Source: Carallia brachiata (Eukaryota; Streptophyta; Magnoliopsida; Malpighiales; Rhizophoraceae). Taken from it: 64,000 bases of DNA. Each line of letters begins with the position of its first letter. The first letter of the stretch is position 1. The stretch lies in the NCBI GenBank assembly GCA_021464245.1, contig JADCRB010000027.1:481987-545986 (forward strand), read 5' to 3'. The notes beneath the pieces are model-generated. The model was given only the letters and a program-made list of their open reading frames with translations. It did not search any database and was not told the DNA's origin. Of the stretch, positions 1 through 12,240 are shown one piece after another. A program made the translations under genes and the position numbers.

Positions 1-385
1 CAATCAGTTTATCCATTGATAAAAAGTGGTCAATATATTAAAAAATTAATTTTGACCTTACAAAAATTATTTTAAAAAAGGTAAAATAAACAAATTGAAT
101 TTTTTTAATAAAAAGTGCATGTTGCGTATTTAATTTGTATATTTATTGATTAAAAAAATATTTAATTTGTTCATTTGATTTTTTTAATAATATCTATTAA
201 TTTAAATTCATTTATTAATAAATTCATTACTTTTCACAAATAAAAGAATTGAGTTGGCAAGAAATCAAACTTTTTCACAAACAAAAGAATTAATTTTGTA
301 AGAAATCAAATAGTTTATAACTCAAATGAAATATTAAAAAGATTTAGAGTTTATATGTAAAAAAATATAAAAATTTAGGACAAAA
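1..385. repeat. Partial AT-rich MITE cut by the window edge
   Basis: The segment shares phrases such as AAAAAGTGGTCAAT, followed by long A/T runs and TTTAATTTGT, with the complete Mutator-like MITE at 23755-24229. Its right end (AAAAATTTAGGAC) resembles that element's terminal sequence. It has no coding capacity. The left end lies outside the window, so no target duplication can be checked. Confidence 0.45.
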
Positions 386-1649
386 AAATTACATGTCTCG
401 TGCATGGGGCATAGCCTAAGTAATTATAAGAAGTTAGTTGTTAATTGCATATTCTAAGGTTTTTATTTAAGATTTTACCTACATATTCCTCTCCCTTATC
501 TTTGCTCTAACAACTCTAACGTATCAAAATAAAAAAAAAAGAATAAAAAATGCTGTTCCTCAAAGCCACAAGGTAAAACAGCATGTACCAGAAAAATGTG
601 TTGAATGCCCATGAAAATCGTTCGTTTTCTCTTTTTGTTTGGCCTTTTAATCACTCTCTATATTGCTCATATTCCCCTATCTTTACTTGCTCTTTGATCA
701 ATGTCTATGCATCACAATTCCCAATAACAGTGACCTTTTGATCAATGTCTTTTTTTTTTTTTTTAACCAAACTTCTTTTTTATTTTGATTGTGCTAAATT
801 TTTTTTCTATCTCGTTCTCAGCATTGAGTTAACTTTAAGAGTCAAATTAAAAATCGCTGTATACAATTACATCTTCTAACGATCATTATGAAGCAAACCC
901 AACTATGGTATGCACAAGATTGGGCAGTGCCCCATTTTTTTGTTCTTTTCGCCAGCTAAACCTCATACTCCACTGTTATCCAGAAACGACATCTCTGTTT
1001 TGTAATCTTCAGTTAACTATTAGGATATTTTATTTGATGCATTGGTCATACATTGGTGCGCATGACAAATCGGTTTGAGATTCTTGGGGAGTTGTCTGAA
1101 CAATAAAGTCTACCACATAGTTTCTGCCAAAATTCGTTTCTATGTGTGGCCGTAAACGCAAATTTCACGCCTCTAAACTCTTAGCCAGGTTATTACAATT
1201 TGCAAATTACAAATGAAAAATTAAAATATATTTGTGGAGTCGGCCGAAAATTTTTGTATAAGTTTTTACCAAAAAGGGCTTATGCTTGATCTTGAATAAG
1301 GGAGTGATTTGGCATTGGCAGGACCATAAAGACTTGATCTTGGATGAAAAAATGGCGATTTTAACTAACAATGACCCATGGTCTCAAACAGGATCTTAAT
1401 TATATAGGAGCCCGTAAGGACTTGATTTTAGTGGAGTTTAAACTTAATCAGTACTCAGATTTACGATTCAGAGGATCTAGTTTGATGGCAATTGAAAAAT
1501 TAAGTGGTTCCATATTAGTGGCAACTAAAGAATATAATTTCGAGTTGTTAACTAAGGAATTCTGCAAGGAAAAGCATAACAAAATGGGATCTATTTTAGC
1601 ATCATCGATGTTGCTGTGCGTAAAACGCCGCAAATGACAATTAGCAATC
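386..1649. other. Intergenic AT-rich sequence, nothing recognised
   Basis: I see no gene, RNA gene or transposon with clear ends here. The 88-codon open frame at 1371-1637 has no recognisable motif and its composition matches the surroundings. Homopolymer T runs occur near 740-755. Confidence 0.5.
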
Positions 1650-1659
1650 ACGTTGCGAT

Positions 1660-1870
1660 TTAATGAATTGCACGTACTTCAGGACTTATCATGCTTCTTC
1701 TTTTTTCTTTTTGGTCACCGTATCCACGAAAGACAATTCCTTTCCAGAAAATGACCGTTTGCATACACGTAGCTGACAACAAAGAGGGACTATTAAATTG
1801 GCTTCGAAAAACTTGAAGTAGATGCGGGATGCCCCCATTGACAGTGGTGATTGCCGGCACAACAATTTGT
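1660..1870 (-). pseudogene. Possible decayed coding relic, copy A
   Basis: Read on the minus strand, this block and its duplicate at 4435-4790 share a stretch beginning T-V-x-E-R-A-Q-x-V-V-P-A-I-T-T-V-N, with most differences conservative or at third positions. Similarity then continues less well. I do not recognise a protein family. It could be a gene fragment that was part of the duplicated segment, or conserved non-coding DNA that happens to be open. Confidence 0.25.
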
Positions 1871-2694
1871 GCCCTCTCCTGAACTGTAGCTTAATTACAA
1901 AGGGAAATATTAGACAGTAATATTTAGTAGTAATAAAATTATAAAGATTGTTGAATAATTAAAATTAAAAAAAAATAAATTATTAAAAATTATTAAATAA
2001 ATTATGTAACTATTTTATTACTATTTAAAGTAAAGCTGCATTAAAGCTCAATTAAAAAATTGAAGTATTAGAGTCTTAGACTGTGGGGGAATAGAGTGAC
2101 ACTCATAGTGCAATCGGGGCATTGTTTTCATATTTACAATGATTGTCTAAGAGCTGTCCTGCTTTGATTGAATAAACTATACCTTTTGTCTCAAGCTCAG
2201 AGAAGCCTTTTGAGATATAGAAAACATTTCATATCTTTTTGGTTTTTTTTTTTTTTTTTTTTTTTGCATTAGAATTTGTTTGAAACTCCATGTTCAATAT
2301 AATTTCTATTAGATGTGATTTTGAAAATTAAAAATCCATATGTTTAATTATTAGCTCCAAAAAGAAATTTATAAGATGATAGAAGAAGACATAAATAATA
2401 TGGTATAATTTTTTTAGTTTAAGCATGCTACAGAATGCCCATCAAACTCACGCCAAAGTCCCAAAATTTTATTTTTGGCTTTGTTATAACTTAAGAATAT
2501 TTTAGTGTCTTTTAGACATTTATAATAGCATTTTTACAATTGTTAGCAATACATAAATTTTTTAATGAACATTCAACTGATGGGCTAATTATTACCCAAA
2601 ATAAATGACAGTATATTCTTCTGTTACATTGTGAAATACGGTGTATAAAAATGGTTACCAAATCTAAACTATAATATCCTACTGAATAATAGAA

Positions 2695-2975
2695 TTATCA
2701 TTTTTGGTCAGCGTCGTTCATCTTTTGTTCTAAGTAAGCAGTTTGTACCTATCTACAATGTTAGAATTTAATAATTGTATTAAATTATCATTTCGGTCAA
2801 TGTCGTTCATCTTTTGTTATCTTTTGGTCAATTTACAATGTTAGAATTTAATAATTGTATTCAATAATAGAATAATAATTTTTTATCAACGTTGTTCAAT
2901 TTTTTTTCATCTTTTTTTCTATGTAGGCAGTTTATATCTATTTATAACTTTAAAATTTAATATATGATTCAATTC
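2695..2975. repeat. Three-unit diverged tandem repeat inside copy A
   Basis: Units of roughly 85-95 bp repeat the phrase GGTCAnCGTCGTTCATC, then TGTAGGCAGTTTGTACC, then ACAATGTTAGAATTTAATAA. The same repeat, also in about three units, occurs in copy B at 5345-5715, so the amplification predates the larger duplication. Confidence 0.6.
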
Positions 2976-4434
2976 TGAGCCTTGCTCAATAATTTAAAAT
3001 TATAGATCACTTCTTTTGTATGATATTAGAGTCTTTACGATTGAGAGGTCTTAAATTCAAATAACATTGCTTTCATTTTTTGCTTTAATTTTGAATTGCT
3101 GCAAAGAAGGGAAGTCTACACTTTATTCATGCTTTCAGTCAAATAGATTTGCACATGCTTTTGTTGCTTATTTAAACTATCTCACCTTTTCGAATGTGAG
3201 ATAAATAACAAAACTCTTGCAATTGGGTAAAAAGTGGCATATCTTCTCCTCTGCTAAGTTATCATCGTCCAATGTGGTGGAAGGCTTATTCCCAGTGCCA
3301 CCACATGTATCATTTTATTAATTTCTTTTAATGTTTGTAGTAATCGGCTAACATTGATCATCATAAGCATAGCATATCATCAGTCAATTAGATATTACCA
3401 ATTGCAATTTCATTTTTACTGATACCGGCTTAGAAAGATCCTAATAAAAAAAAAAAGAAATACTGTTTGTTTTTGACTTAGGATACGTCACCAAGATGCT
3501 TCTCTATCAATTTATAATTTATGACGTAATTTCAATTATTGTTATTTTATAGTTTATTTACTTATTTTAGAGTATTTCAACTTATTTAAGAGTTTTAATT
3601 AAGACAATTCTTGAATAGTTAGTCTTTAAGTATTTTCTATTAGATAAATATGTAATAGTTGGATTTAATTTTTCTTTTATCTAACTTTAGATTTTATTAT
3701 AAATACGTATGTATGTCTGAGGAATAATTATCAATTGTTAGTTTTATTAGATTAATAATATGCATATACGATGCATTGTATTAGGTCAAGAATGCAAAAT
3801 TGTTTGACATAAACGATTAGTTAAAGTGTGGTATTAAATTTGAAATGGATAAATTTCATATGTGTATTTGTATTGATTCATGATGACTAATTATATGTAT
3901 GTTTATAATTTTACATCTATATGTTAACAATATACGAGTGATCAAAGATTATGAGGAGTTTGTCATGATCATTAATAAATGATTGTCTTCTACCATGATG
4001 TAGAAGAATAAGAGCGAACTAGAGAAACAAAATTGTCTTTGGTTTGTTAAATAAAATCAATAAATTATTTTAAAAAAAGTGTTTGAATAATTTCATAATT
4101 GTGGTTCTAAGGACACTCTATTAGAATTTTGAATCTTATAATATATCCATAGGCTTTTTAATTTTAGTAGTCAAACAATAATCATGTCTCAGTTCGATAC
4201 TATAATAAATAGTAATGTATTGCATGTTTGAATTGTATGATGGAACTTCAACGCAATAAAGTGTTGTAAAAAAGTAGATGTCCAGAGAAAAATTTATTAG
4301 GGGAATTTGATAATGCACTGAATTGAGAACTTTTGTAACTATATAAATTTACTTTGTAATAAAAAAATAATAATTTTTTTTATTTTACTGCACGTATAAT
4401 AAATATGATTGCACAATTAATCTATGTAATTGCA

Positions 4435-4790
4435 TTACATAAATTTTTTCTGAAGAATTCCTCCGGACATGTAATGTAGCCTTAAAGTTTTTGATTTCAT
4501 AAATCCATGTAAAATGCAATCGAGGTGATTTTGAAATTCTTGATGAGCTAAGTATTTCCTTTTCAATGAGTTGCATTTCCTTAATGACTTTTCATGCTTC
4601 TTCTTTTTCCACCAAAGACAATTCCTTTGCAGCAAATGACCATTATCCATACACGCAGCCGACAACATAGAGGGACAATTGAATTGGCTTGAAATGGATG
4701 CACCCTTGACATAGACGAAAGTTTCGTACGCGTTTACAGTGGTGATTGCCGGCACAACAGCTTGTGCTCTCTCGTGGACTGTAGTTTAAC
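4435..4790 (-). pseudogene. Possible decayed coding relic, copy B
   Basis: This is the counterpart of the minus-strand relic at 1660-1870, with the same E-R-A-Q-x-V-V-P-A-I-T-T-V-N stretch. It is open for 106 codons, but after the first 35 or so there is no similarity to copy A. No family is recognised and no splice structure can be proposed. Confidence 0.25.
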
Positions 4791-6343
4791 GTCAAATTTT
4801 TTTTTTCGAAGAGTATTGCAGAATCTTTATCCAATAACTAAAAACACTAAAATTCAAAGTCAATATATATAAGATGTAAAAAATAACTTTTTGTACACTT
4901 AATGTCAAAATTTAACTTTTTGGACGAATAGAATTGCACTCATATAGCAATTGGGGTATGGTTTTCATATTTACGATGATTGTTAAGAGCAGTCTACTTT
5001 GATTGAATAAACAATGCTTTTATTGATGGTTTTCACATTTACAATGATTGTTAGGCTGGTTGGCAAAAAAATTAAATCGTGAATACTTCAGTTATCGAAT
5101 TTACAGGTTGAGGTTGAAATTTTATATGTCTCATTTAATCTAATTCATAAGAAAAACTTACCACTTAAATACTGTTAACTCCGAACGAACCTCTCTCAAA
5201 TTGACTACAGCAATTATCAAGTCTTAAATCTACAACACGTTGTTACGGTCAAACTAAAGAAATTTGGAAGTCAAATTCTTTAGACATTATTACTAAAATT
5301 CAAATATGAATCATAAATTAAAAACATGCGTCAAATTTATATTAAATTATCGTCTCAGATGATATTTTTTTTGCCTTATGTAGGCAATTTGTACCTATTT
5401 ACAATGCTTTTTTTTTTTTTTTGTTTGAGAAGGAAAGTTCCCATTTAAAATGTTAGAATTTAATAATTGTATTAAATCATAGAACCATCATTTTCGGTCA
5501 TCGATGTTCTTCTTTTGTTCTATGTGGGCAGTTTGTACCTATTCACAATGTTTTTTTTTTTTTTGAGCAACCTGTTTACCATGTTGAATTTAATAATTGT
5601 GTTAAATAATATAATCATCCTTTTTGGTCAACGTTATTCATCATTGTTCTATGTAGGCACTTTGTACCTATTCATAAAGTTAGAATTTAATTGTGATTCA
5701 ATTTTAAGCCTTAATAATTTAAACTTAAAAAGAACTTTTTGACATGAGTTTTTACGGTACAGGGCCTTCAATTCAAATAACATTACTTTCATTTTTTTGT
5801 ATTTAATTGTGAATTAGTAATTAAATGAATTTACACTTTGTTCACCCTGCCAATCTAATAAATTTACGCATGCGTTGGTTGCGTATTTAAACAATGCTCA
5901 GTCTATGGGATCAACATATTTCCCCAACATTTTTTTGTTGTTGGATAAGTCAGAATTGTATTAATAAAAAAAGATGGTAAAGGATAAGTACCCTGTAGTG
6001 CCGCCATCAAGACAGCACAGGACAAAAAAGCAGTGGAGAACAACCATAGAGCAGTATCAACCGATCGAAGGATTCCCTCGACATTTTCGACAGACATCAT
6101 ACTAAAGAGCTTGCTATATATTATATACAAAGTGGCATATTCTTATCATCGTCCAATCTGGTGGAATGCTTGTTCCCAATGCCACCACATGTGTCATTTT
6201 ATTTGTTATTATTTTTTTGATGTTTTTAGTGATCGGCTGATTAACATTGATCATCTTAAGCATAAAAACATGACGATGACTGCCACCTTTCATTTGTCAA
6301 TCAATATTACCAATTTCGATTTCATGCTTACATCCTGATTCCG
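4556..6343. repeat. Tandem duplication, copy B (interrupted by LINE)
   Basis: This is the second copy of the segment described at 1650-3760. Relative to copy A it carries an extra stretch of about 200 bp at 5908-6130 of unknown origin. Its continuity is broken at 6343, where the LINE begins. The remaining homologous sequence reappears at 11490-11503 and 12151-12240. Confidence 0.7.
5345..5715. repeat. Three-unit diverged tandem repeat inside copy B
   Basis: Same unit as at 2695-2975 (TGTAGGCAnTTTGTACCTATT followed by GAATTTAATAATTGT), here interrupted by poly-T tracts at 5408-5421 and 5551-5564. Confidence 0.55.
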
Positions 6344-7335
6344 TTTAAGTATGAAAAACTGCCAAATTTTTGTTATATATGTAGTTGCCTGGGTTACTTA
6401 AATAAAGATTGTGATGAAGATGATGAGAATAACGATGAGGAGGGGACAAAAAGATCTGTAACTACTCCGTTTGGAGAACATCTCAGAGCCTCCCCTGGAA
6501 GACGTGTGGATATCGTTCTTGGGATGGAGGATCCATGCAAAACGGGCAAAGGTGTTGGTGTTAATGGAGATGGATCGCAAAGCTGGTCTGGTAGACGAGG
6601 TAGAGCTCTCTTTCATCCAAACCCAGTAAGCCATTCATCGGAAGCTTTGGGCATTGGGGAGACGGTGGCAGAGGTAGCAGCCGACGATGCAATCGTGGAG
6701 CCAGATAATGGGGCAGAGATTGCGGCGGAGATTGGAGAGAGGGTTGCAATTTGCAATTTAAATGAGCGGGATTCTCGGACAGGTAATCACGACTCTACAC
6801 ATCGGTTTCCGCAATTGGGGAGCATTTAATTCCAAATATTCAGTCAGCGGCAATTTCTGGTGAGCCGCAAATTAACGTATCAGGAACTCAAGACTTTGAA
6901 ATCAACTTTGGTGGGCCGGACACTGAAAAACATCCTAAAGCTACAAATATGGGCCAACCAGGTGGCTCTGGGCATACATCTCCTCAGCTAGGTACCTCAC
7001 ATGTGACACTTAATGACAATCCCCCAAGCCTTGGGCTGAAGGCAGACTGTCCAGCTACAAAAAATAATCCTGATTCTGGCAAGAAGAAATTTAAGAGAGT
7101 GACGCGATTAGCTGGCACTTTTGTTAAGGGACAATACGCAAGGTTAGCAAGCAAAAGGAAAACAGATGAACTGAATGCTGTACCCCAATCAGAATTGTGT
7201 CATCCACTTTCTAAGAAAACAAAAGCTGTCTTGGGTGATGACCAACTTGATGCCCAACTTGAGTTTTCCCAACAAACTACTTCTCCACTGGATATAACGG
7301 CGGGGTTCACTATGCGGCCCTGCCGAGAATCATGA
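6344..7335 (+). pseudogene. LINE ORF1 remnant (nucleic-acid-binding protein)
   Basis: The remnant encodes the C-terminal part of the plant LINE ORF1 protein, which binds element RNA. The first codons read F-K-Y-E-K-L-P and lead into a zinc knuckle C-Y-I-C-x4-Y-x4-C, where the usual histidine is tyrosine. A long, low-complexity acidic/Ser-rich tail follows. The frame is open from 6344 to 6829. A one-base shift near 6815 moves it to the frame that runs through 6949-7335. The N-terminal DUF4283-like domain is absent because of 5' truncation. The TGA stop overlaps the ORF2 start in ATGA, supporting the boundary. Confidence 0.8.
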
Positions 7336-10300
7336 TTTGCATAAGCTGGAACTGTCGTGGGCTTGGGAACCCACGGGCAGTTCTCTGTCTCAAAAAGCTT
7401 TTAAGGCTTCAAGTTCCCCACCTGGTCTTCTTAATGGAAACCAAGCTTAAAATTCTAGAGATGGAAAAAATCAAACAACAATTACAATTCAATGGGGGTG
7501 TTTATGTCGATTGTGAAGGTTATGGTAGGCATAGGAGCGGGGGGCTGGCATTAATGTGGAAAGACAACCTTGATGTAAGTCTTTGTTCTTTGTCTTTGCA
7601 TCATATTGATTGTCAAATAGCAGACTCTATGCAGACAAGGAGTTGGAGATTTACAGGCTTTTATGGGTGGCCTAAAGAAGAGGATAAATACCTCTCATGG
7701 AATTTACTAAGTCAACTAGCTGCAAACCAAAGTATGTCGTGGTTGTGCTGTGGAGATTTTAATGAGGTTCTATTTTCTCATGAAAAATGGGGAGGCAGGC
7801 CTAGACCACAAGCTTGTATGCGGGCTTTCCAGGATGTTCTTACCGAATGCATGCTGACGGATTTAGGCTTCTCAGGAAATGCTTACACTTGGTCAAATGG
7901 CAGAGTGGATCCAGACAATATAGCAGAACGGCTTGACAGGGCTCTAGGCAATAATAGTTTCCTGGATATTTTTCCTTTTGCCAGAGTAAGGCATGTGGCT
8001 TGCTTCGGATCAGATCATAATCCATTAATTATATCTATTGATATTGATCCAAATCTGAATAGGCCGCATAAGAAGATTTTTAGATTTGAAAAGATGTGGG
8101 CTCGGGATCCAGAGTGCGAAAGAGTCATTCTTGAGGCATGGACATAAGCCCAATAGTGTCATCCGACCATTGAATATGGCCAATTTGCTGATGCTTGTAG
8201 CCGAGCTTTAGCTAAATGGGAACGTACATTGTATGGCAGTGTCAACTCATCTATCAGACGGATGCGTCACGAGCAGGCTAGGATTGAGCAGCTAGAGCTT
8301 TCTGAAATTAATATGGCAGCGCTTACCAACATAAAAAATGAGATTGATGAGTTACTGAATAGGGAAGAAGTCGTGTGGGCCCAGAGGTCAAGAGTGGCTT
8401 GGCTTAGGGAAGGAGATAAAAATACAGCCTTCTTGCACGCCAAGGCATCCAATAGGAAGAGAAGAAATTTCATTCAAAAAATCACTAATGAGGAAGGCCA
8501 CATTTTTTGTACAGACAGGGAAACAGGAGAAGCCCTTACATACCACTTTGCCACTCTTTTCCAGTCTACAGGTGTCCAGGATTTGCAATCAGTTTTACAA
8601 TGTGTTCAGGGACGAGTTACTGATGATATGAATTGGATGCTCACAAGACAGTTCACACAGGATGAGGTGTATCAAGCGTTATCCCAAATGCATCCATTTA
8701 AGACACCGGGACCTGATGGTTTTCTAGCTTTCTTCTACCAAAAGTATTGGCATGTGGTGGGTGATGTTGTGATTGAGAAGGTTCTGCACATACTAAACAA
8801 TCAAGGTGACCCCTGCTCAATTAATTACACTTTTATCAGTTTGATACCCAAGGTAAGAGCGCCAACTCGATGCTCAGAGTTTTGGCCAATTAGCCTCTGC
8901 AATGTTATTTTTAAAATTGTATCTAAGGCGATGGCGAATCGGCTAAAACTTATTTTGCCCCATATTATTTCTGAAACTCAATCCACTTTTGTTCCTGGTA
9001 GACTCATTACAGATAATGCTCTTGTGGCTTATGAACTGTTTCATAGTATAAAGTATAAATACTCAGGGAAAACAGGGCAAATGGCTGTAAAGCTAGATAT
9101 GAGCAAAGCGTATGACAGAGTGTAATTGGGCTTTTTGGAACAGATTATGATTAAAATGGGGTTTGCAATAGAATGGGTCCAGCTTGTTCTCCGATGTGTA
9201 ACTTCTGTCTCCTATTCTCTGCTTGTCAATTCAATTCCACGAGCAATGTTTAGACCTACCAGAGGGCTTCGGCAAGGTGACTCGATCTCTCCCTATTTAT
9301 TTTTGCTATGTGCCGAAGGTCTATCAACATTGTTGGTTAACGCTACAAGCAATGGTAGTATTCATGGTGTCCGAATATGTAGACAAGCGCCATTGATCAC
9401 TCACCTATTCTTTGCGGATGATAGTCTGCTCTTTATGGCTGCCACGACAAGAGAAGCAGAGACAGTGAAAAGTATCTTGGATATGTATGAAAGAGCGTCA
9501 GGACAGAAAGTAAATATAGGAAAGACAGAAATTTCTTTTAGTCGTAATGTCCCTGCTGATACCCGAGAGGCTATTCAAAGATGTTATGGAGCCAGGCATG
9601 CGCAATCTCAACAGAAATATTTGGGGCTTCCCATGAGTATTAGCTATTCAAAAAGCAGAGCCTTTAGGCAAATAATAGATAGAGTGCAGAAACATATTGC
9701 AAGATGGGAGGAAAAGAAATTATCAAAGGCGGGAAAAGAAATCCTTATAAAGTCTGTTGTCCAAGCCGTTCCTCAATACTTGATGAGTTATTTTTTGATG
9801 CCAAGATCCGTATGTAATGAGATTGCTATTCTAACCAATAAGTTTTGGTGGGGAAGCTCTGATTCAACACGCAAAATACACTGGCTCTCTTGGGACCGCA
9901 TGACCTCACCAAAAACTTATGGGGGTTTGGGGTTTCGAGACTTCCGAGATTTTAACCTTGCTATGCTTGGGAAACAGGCTTGGAGGCTCCTTTCTCACCC
10001 AGAGTCGTTGATGGCCAGGATATTAAAGGCGCGTTATTATGATGGACAATCGTTCTTGGAGGCTAAATTAGGAGCGAATCCAAGCTATACCTGGAGAAGC
10101 ATCTTGGAGGCAAGGCAGGTTGTACTTTTGGGGCTCAGATGGCAGGTTGGTAATGGGGCTTCCATCCGGATTTGGTCAGACCTATGGCTTCCCCAACAGC
10201 CTGGTTTTAAAATTCTTTCCCCAAGATTCCCACTGGAGTTTGAACATGTTGCCTCACTAATTGACGAGGATACAAGAAGCTGGAAAGTGGGCCTCATAAA

Positions 10301-11451
10301 TCATATTTTAACGCCACTTGAAGCAGCACAAATAAAAGCTATTCCTATGAGTTTTAGGAACCTTGAGGATCGGCTTATATGGCATTTTAGTCGGGATGGG
10401 TGCTATACGGTCAAGTCAGCATATGCACGAATCAGGATAAGATCTGAGAACGGTCTCCTAGCATCAACATCCTATACAACGGTGCAGCCATGGTCCGAAA
10501 TTTGGTCCTTGAAACTCCCAAATAAAATCAAGTTTTTTGTGTGGCGGATGTTGAAAGGCCTACTACCGGTAAAGACAAGGTTGATTGAGCGAGGAATGTC
10601 AATTATCTCTGAATGCCCCCGTTGTGGTGACAGTTCTGAATCGCTATCACATGCTTTGCTCTACTGTCAACATGCTGTACAAACATGGTTCCTTAGCCCA
10701 CTGGGTGTTTGTGTTGATACTTTAAATGGTGTGGATTTTGAGGCATGGTTCTGGGAGGTGTTGATACAATGTGAGGGTGAGATTGTGGAATGTGCTTGCA
10801 TGGTGGCCTGGTCTATCTGGAATGCTCGAAATGTCTGTCTCTATGAGCAGGTACAACGCCCCCAAATTTTGTGATCCAAATGGCTATGGCCTTGTTCCTT
10901 GACTTCCGAAGAGAAAATGCAACACCTAGCCCAAATAATCAATCACAAAGTCCAAAGCAGTGGCAACCTCCGGAGATAGGTTACTTGAAGCTAAACACTG
11001 ATGCAGCTTGTGGAGGGAATGGGACTGGCCTAGGAATAATTGGTAGGGATGAATTTGGAACACCAGTTTTTCTGTTTGCGAGATACTTGTCTGGCAATTT
11101 TGAATCTGAAGTTGCTGAACTCCTTGTAATAAGAGCAGCTATGATGGAGGCTTCAGTCAAGGGTGTCCGTAAAATCATGGTGGAATCAAATAGCTTGGTA
11201 GCCATTCAGGCTATTAACAATGGAAATGGGAAGGGGTTGTGGGAGGATTGATTGCGGAAGACATCGTCCATCTAGCAGCCACTTTCTCAAATTTCAAAGC
11301 CATTTATTCTCATCGTCAGATAAATGCTGCTGCCCATGCCCTTGCAAGGCTAGCCCTTGAGAAATCATCATCAGTTTTTTCTTTTGATATTTGTTTGAAT
11401 TATGTTTCCGATATTGTCAAGGATGATGCCAAATTTCCTTTACATGATTAA
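7332..11451 (+). pseudogene. LINE ORF2: endonuclease, reverse transcriptase, zf-RVT, RNase H (broken)
   Basis: ORF2 is the replication polyprotein of an L1-type LINE. Apurinic-type endonuclease: 7332-8070, with I-S-W-N-C-R-G-L-G, M-E-T-K, G-D-F-N-E and S-D-H-N-P motifs. Reverse transcriptase: about 8690-9560, with the catalytic F-A-D-D-S-L-L-F near 9413. The Cys-rich zf-RVT region lies near 10390-10700. An RNase H-like domain (L-K-L-N-T-D-A-A) lies at 10985-11400. One frame runs from 7332 to 10874 except for in-frame stops TAA 8145, TAG 8154 and TAA 9123. Frameshifts follow in a C-run near 10860 and near 11240. In RNase H a motif usually E-S-D-S reads E-S-N-S. The copy cannot make a functional polyprotein. 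Confidence 0.93.
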
Positions 11452-11506
11452 TGAAAAATACCATCCTTTATCTCAAAAAAAAAAAAAAAGTATTCTCTAT
11501 TAGGCA

Positions 11507-12150
11507 TGTTAGGATGTCATATGTGAATTGTTCTATTAAAATATTCACATCGAAAAGGAAAGAGAAGAATAAGTGACTTATAAATTAGAAAGACCTATAA
11601 AACCTAATATTTTAATGTTTTGAATTGAAATGTGGTGTCAAGCCGACTTTTATGTTACTTACTTGGACTTTACTTGAATTTTTCCCATTTTGGGCTCTCT
11701 CGTTTCCCTACAAGTGATATCAGAGTTGATGGTTTGACAAGGGACGAGTATGACAACGCACATTAGTTCCTGTAGATGTTGCCCTCGTTGAGCTTAATTT
11801 GATTCTTGGAGTATTTGACATGATATAGACTACAGATGCAGGACTTTGCTCTCAGATTAATCCTGCTCGCTATTACACTGTTGGGCTTGGTAGAGTGGTG
11901 CGCATCTAAGCGAAATAGGCCCGATGTGAATAGACTTACACTCAAGAGAGAGATTGTTAGAATATTATGTGTGAATTGTTTTGCTAAAATATCTCATATT
12001 GGAAAGGAAAGGGAAGAGTATTAACTTGTAAGTTAGAAAGACTAACAAATTCAATGCGATTTAAGTTAAAATGTAATATCAAACCTATTTTTATATTACT
12101 TATTTAGACTCTACTCATATTTTCCTGTTTTAGGCTCTCGTTTCCCTACA
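11507..12150 (+). mobile_element. TRIM-like miniature LTR retrotransposon
   Basis: Two direct terminal repeats, 11507-11712 (206 bp) and 11955-12150 (196 bp), both start TGTTAG and end CGTTTCCCTACA. They flank a 242-bp non-coding interior. Directly after the first repeat is GTGATATCAGAGTTGATGG, resembling the TGGTATCAGAGC initiator-Met tRNA primer-binding site of plant Copia and TRIM elements. A purine stretch (AAGAGAGAGA) precedes the second repeat. Flanking pentamers AGGCA and AATCA are a poor target duplication, consistent with age. The element lacks any protein gene and would depend on others for mobility. The empty site corresponds to about 3641-3645 in duplication copy A. Confidence 0.8.
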
Positions 12151-12240
12151 AATCAAATATGTATTATTCTATTTATCAATATGTACGTATGAGGACTAGT
12201 TATCAATTGTCAGTTTTGTCAAATAAAATATATGAAACGT
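12151..12240. repeat. Continuation of duplication copy B beyond LINE and TRIM
   Basis: ATCAAATATGTATTA and TATGTACGTATGAGGACTAGTTATCAATTGTCAGTTTTG align with 3644-3760 (ATAAATATGTAATA, then CGTATGTATGTCTGAGGAATAATTATCAATTGTTAG). This shows that the LINE and TRIM both landed within the ancestral duplicated segment. Confidence 0.6.

Larger units (their letters stand above)
1650..3760. repeat. Tandem duplication, copy A (uninterrupted copy)
   Basis: Blocks of this segment recur in the same order about 2.8-2.9 kb downstream. 1690-1870 matches 4585-4790 (shared ATGCTTCTTCTTTT, GTGGTGATTGCCGGCACAAC). 2060-2200 matches 4915-5020. 2695-3070 matches 5470-5790. 3110-3430 matches 5820-6343 (shared ATCATCGTCCAAT, GCCACCACATG). 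The last block, 3625-3760, matches sequence only found beyond the LINE and TRIM at 11490-11503 and 12151-12240. Copy A therefore shows what the locus looked like before those insertions. Divergence is substantial, so the duplication is old. The function of the duplicated DNA is unknown. Confidence 0.75.
6344..11489 (+). mobile_element. L1-type LINE, 5'-truncated and inactive
   Basis: A non-LTR retrotransposon about 5.1 kb long, ending in a 15-A tail (11475-11489). It starts abruptly inside ORF1, just before the zinc-knuckle region, which is typical of incomplete reverse transcription. ORF1 and ORF2 follow in order and overlap by ATGA at 7332-7335. Comparison with duplication copy A shows the 3' flank (TATTCTCTATTAG) corresponds to TATTTTCTATTAG at 3631-3643. 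The 5' junction carries TTTAAGTAT, which is also present in copy A at 3625-3633. Copy A sequence 3433-3624 has no counterpart in the 5' flank, so the insertion appears linked to a deletion of about 190 bp, or copy A later gained that stretch. Confidence 0.93.

Noticed and set aside
6033..6338. 101-codon plus-strand frame just before the LINE
   Set aside because: It crosses the boundary between the extra stretch in copy B and the duplicated non-genic block and has no motif; copy A is not open over the same block.
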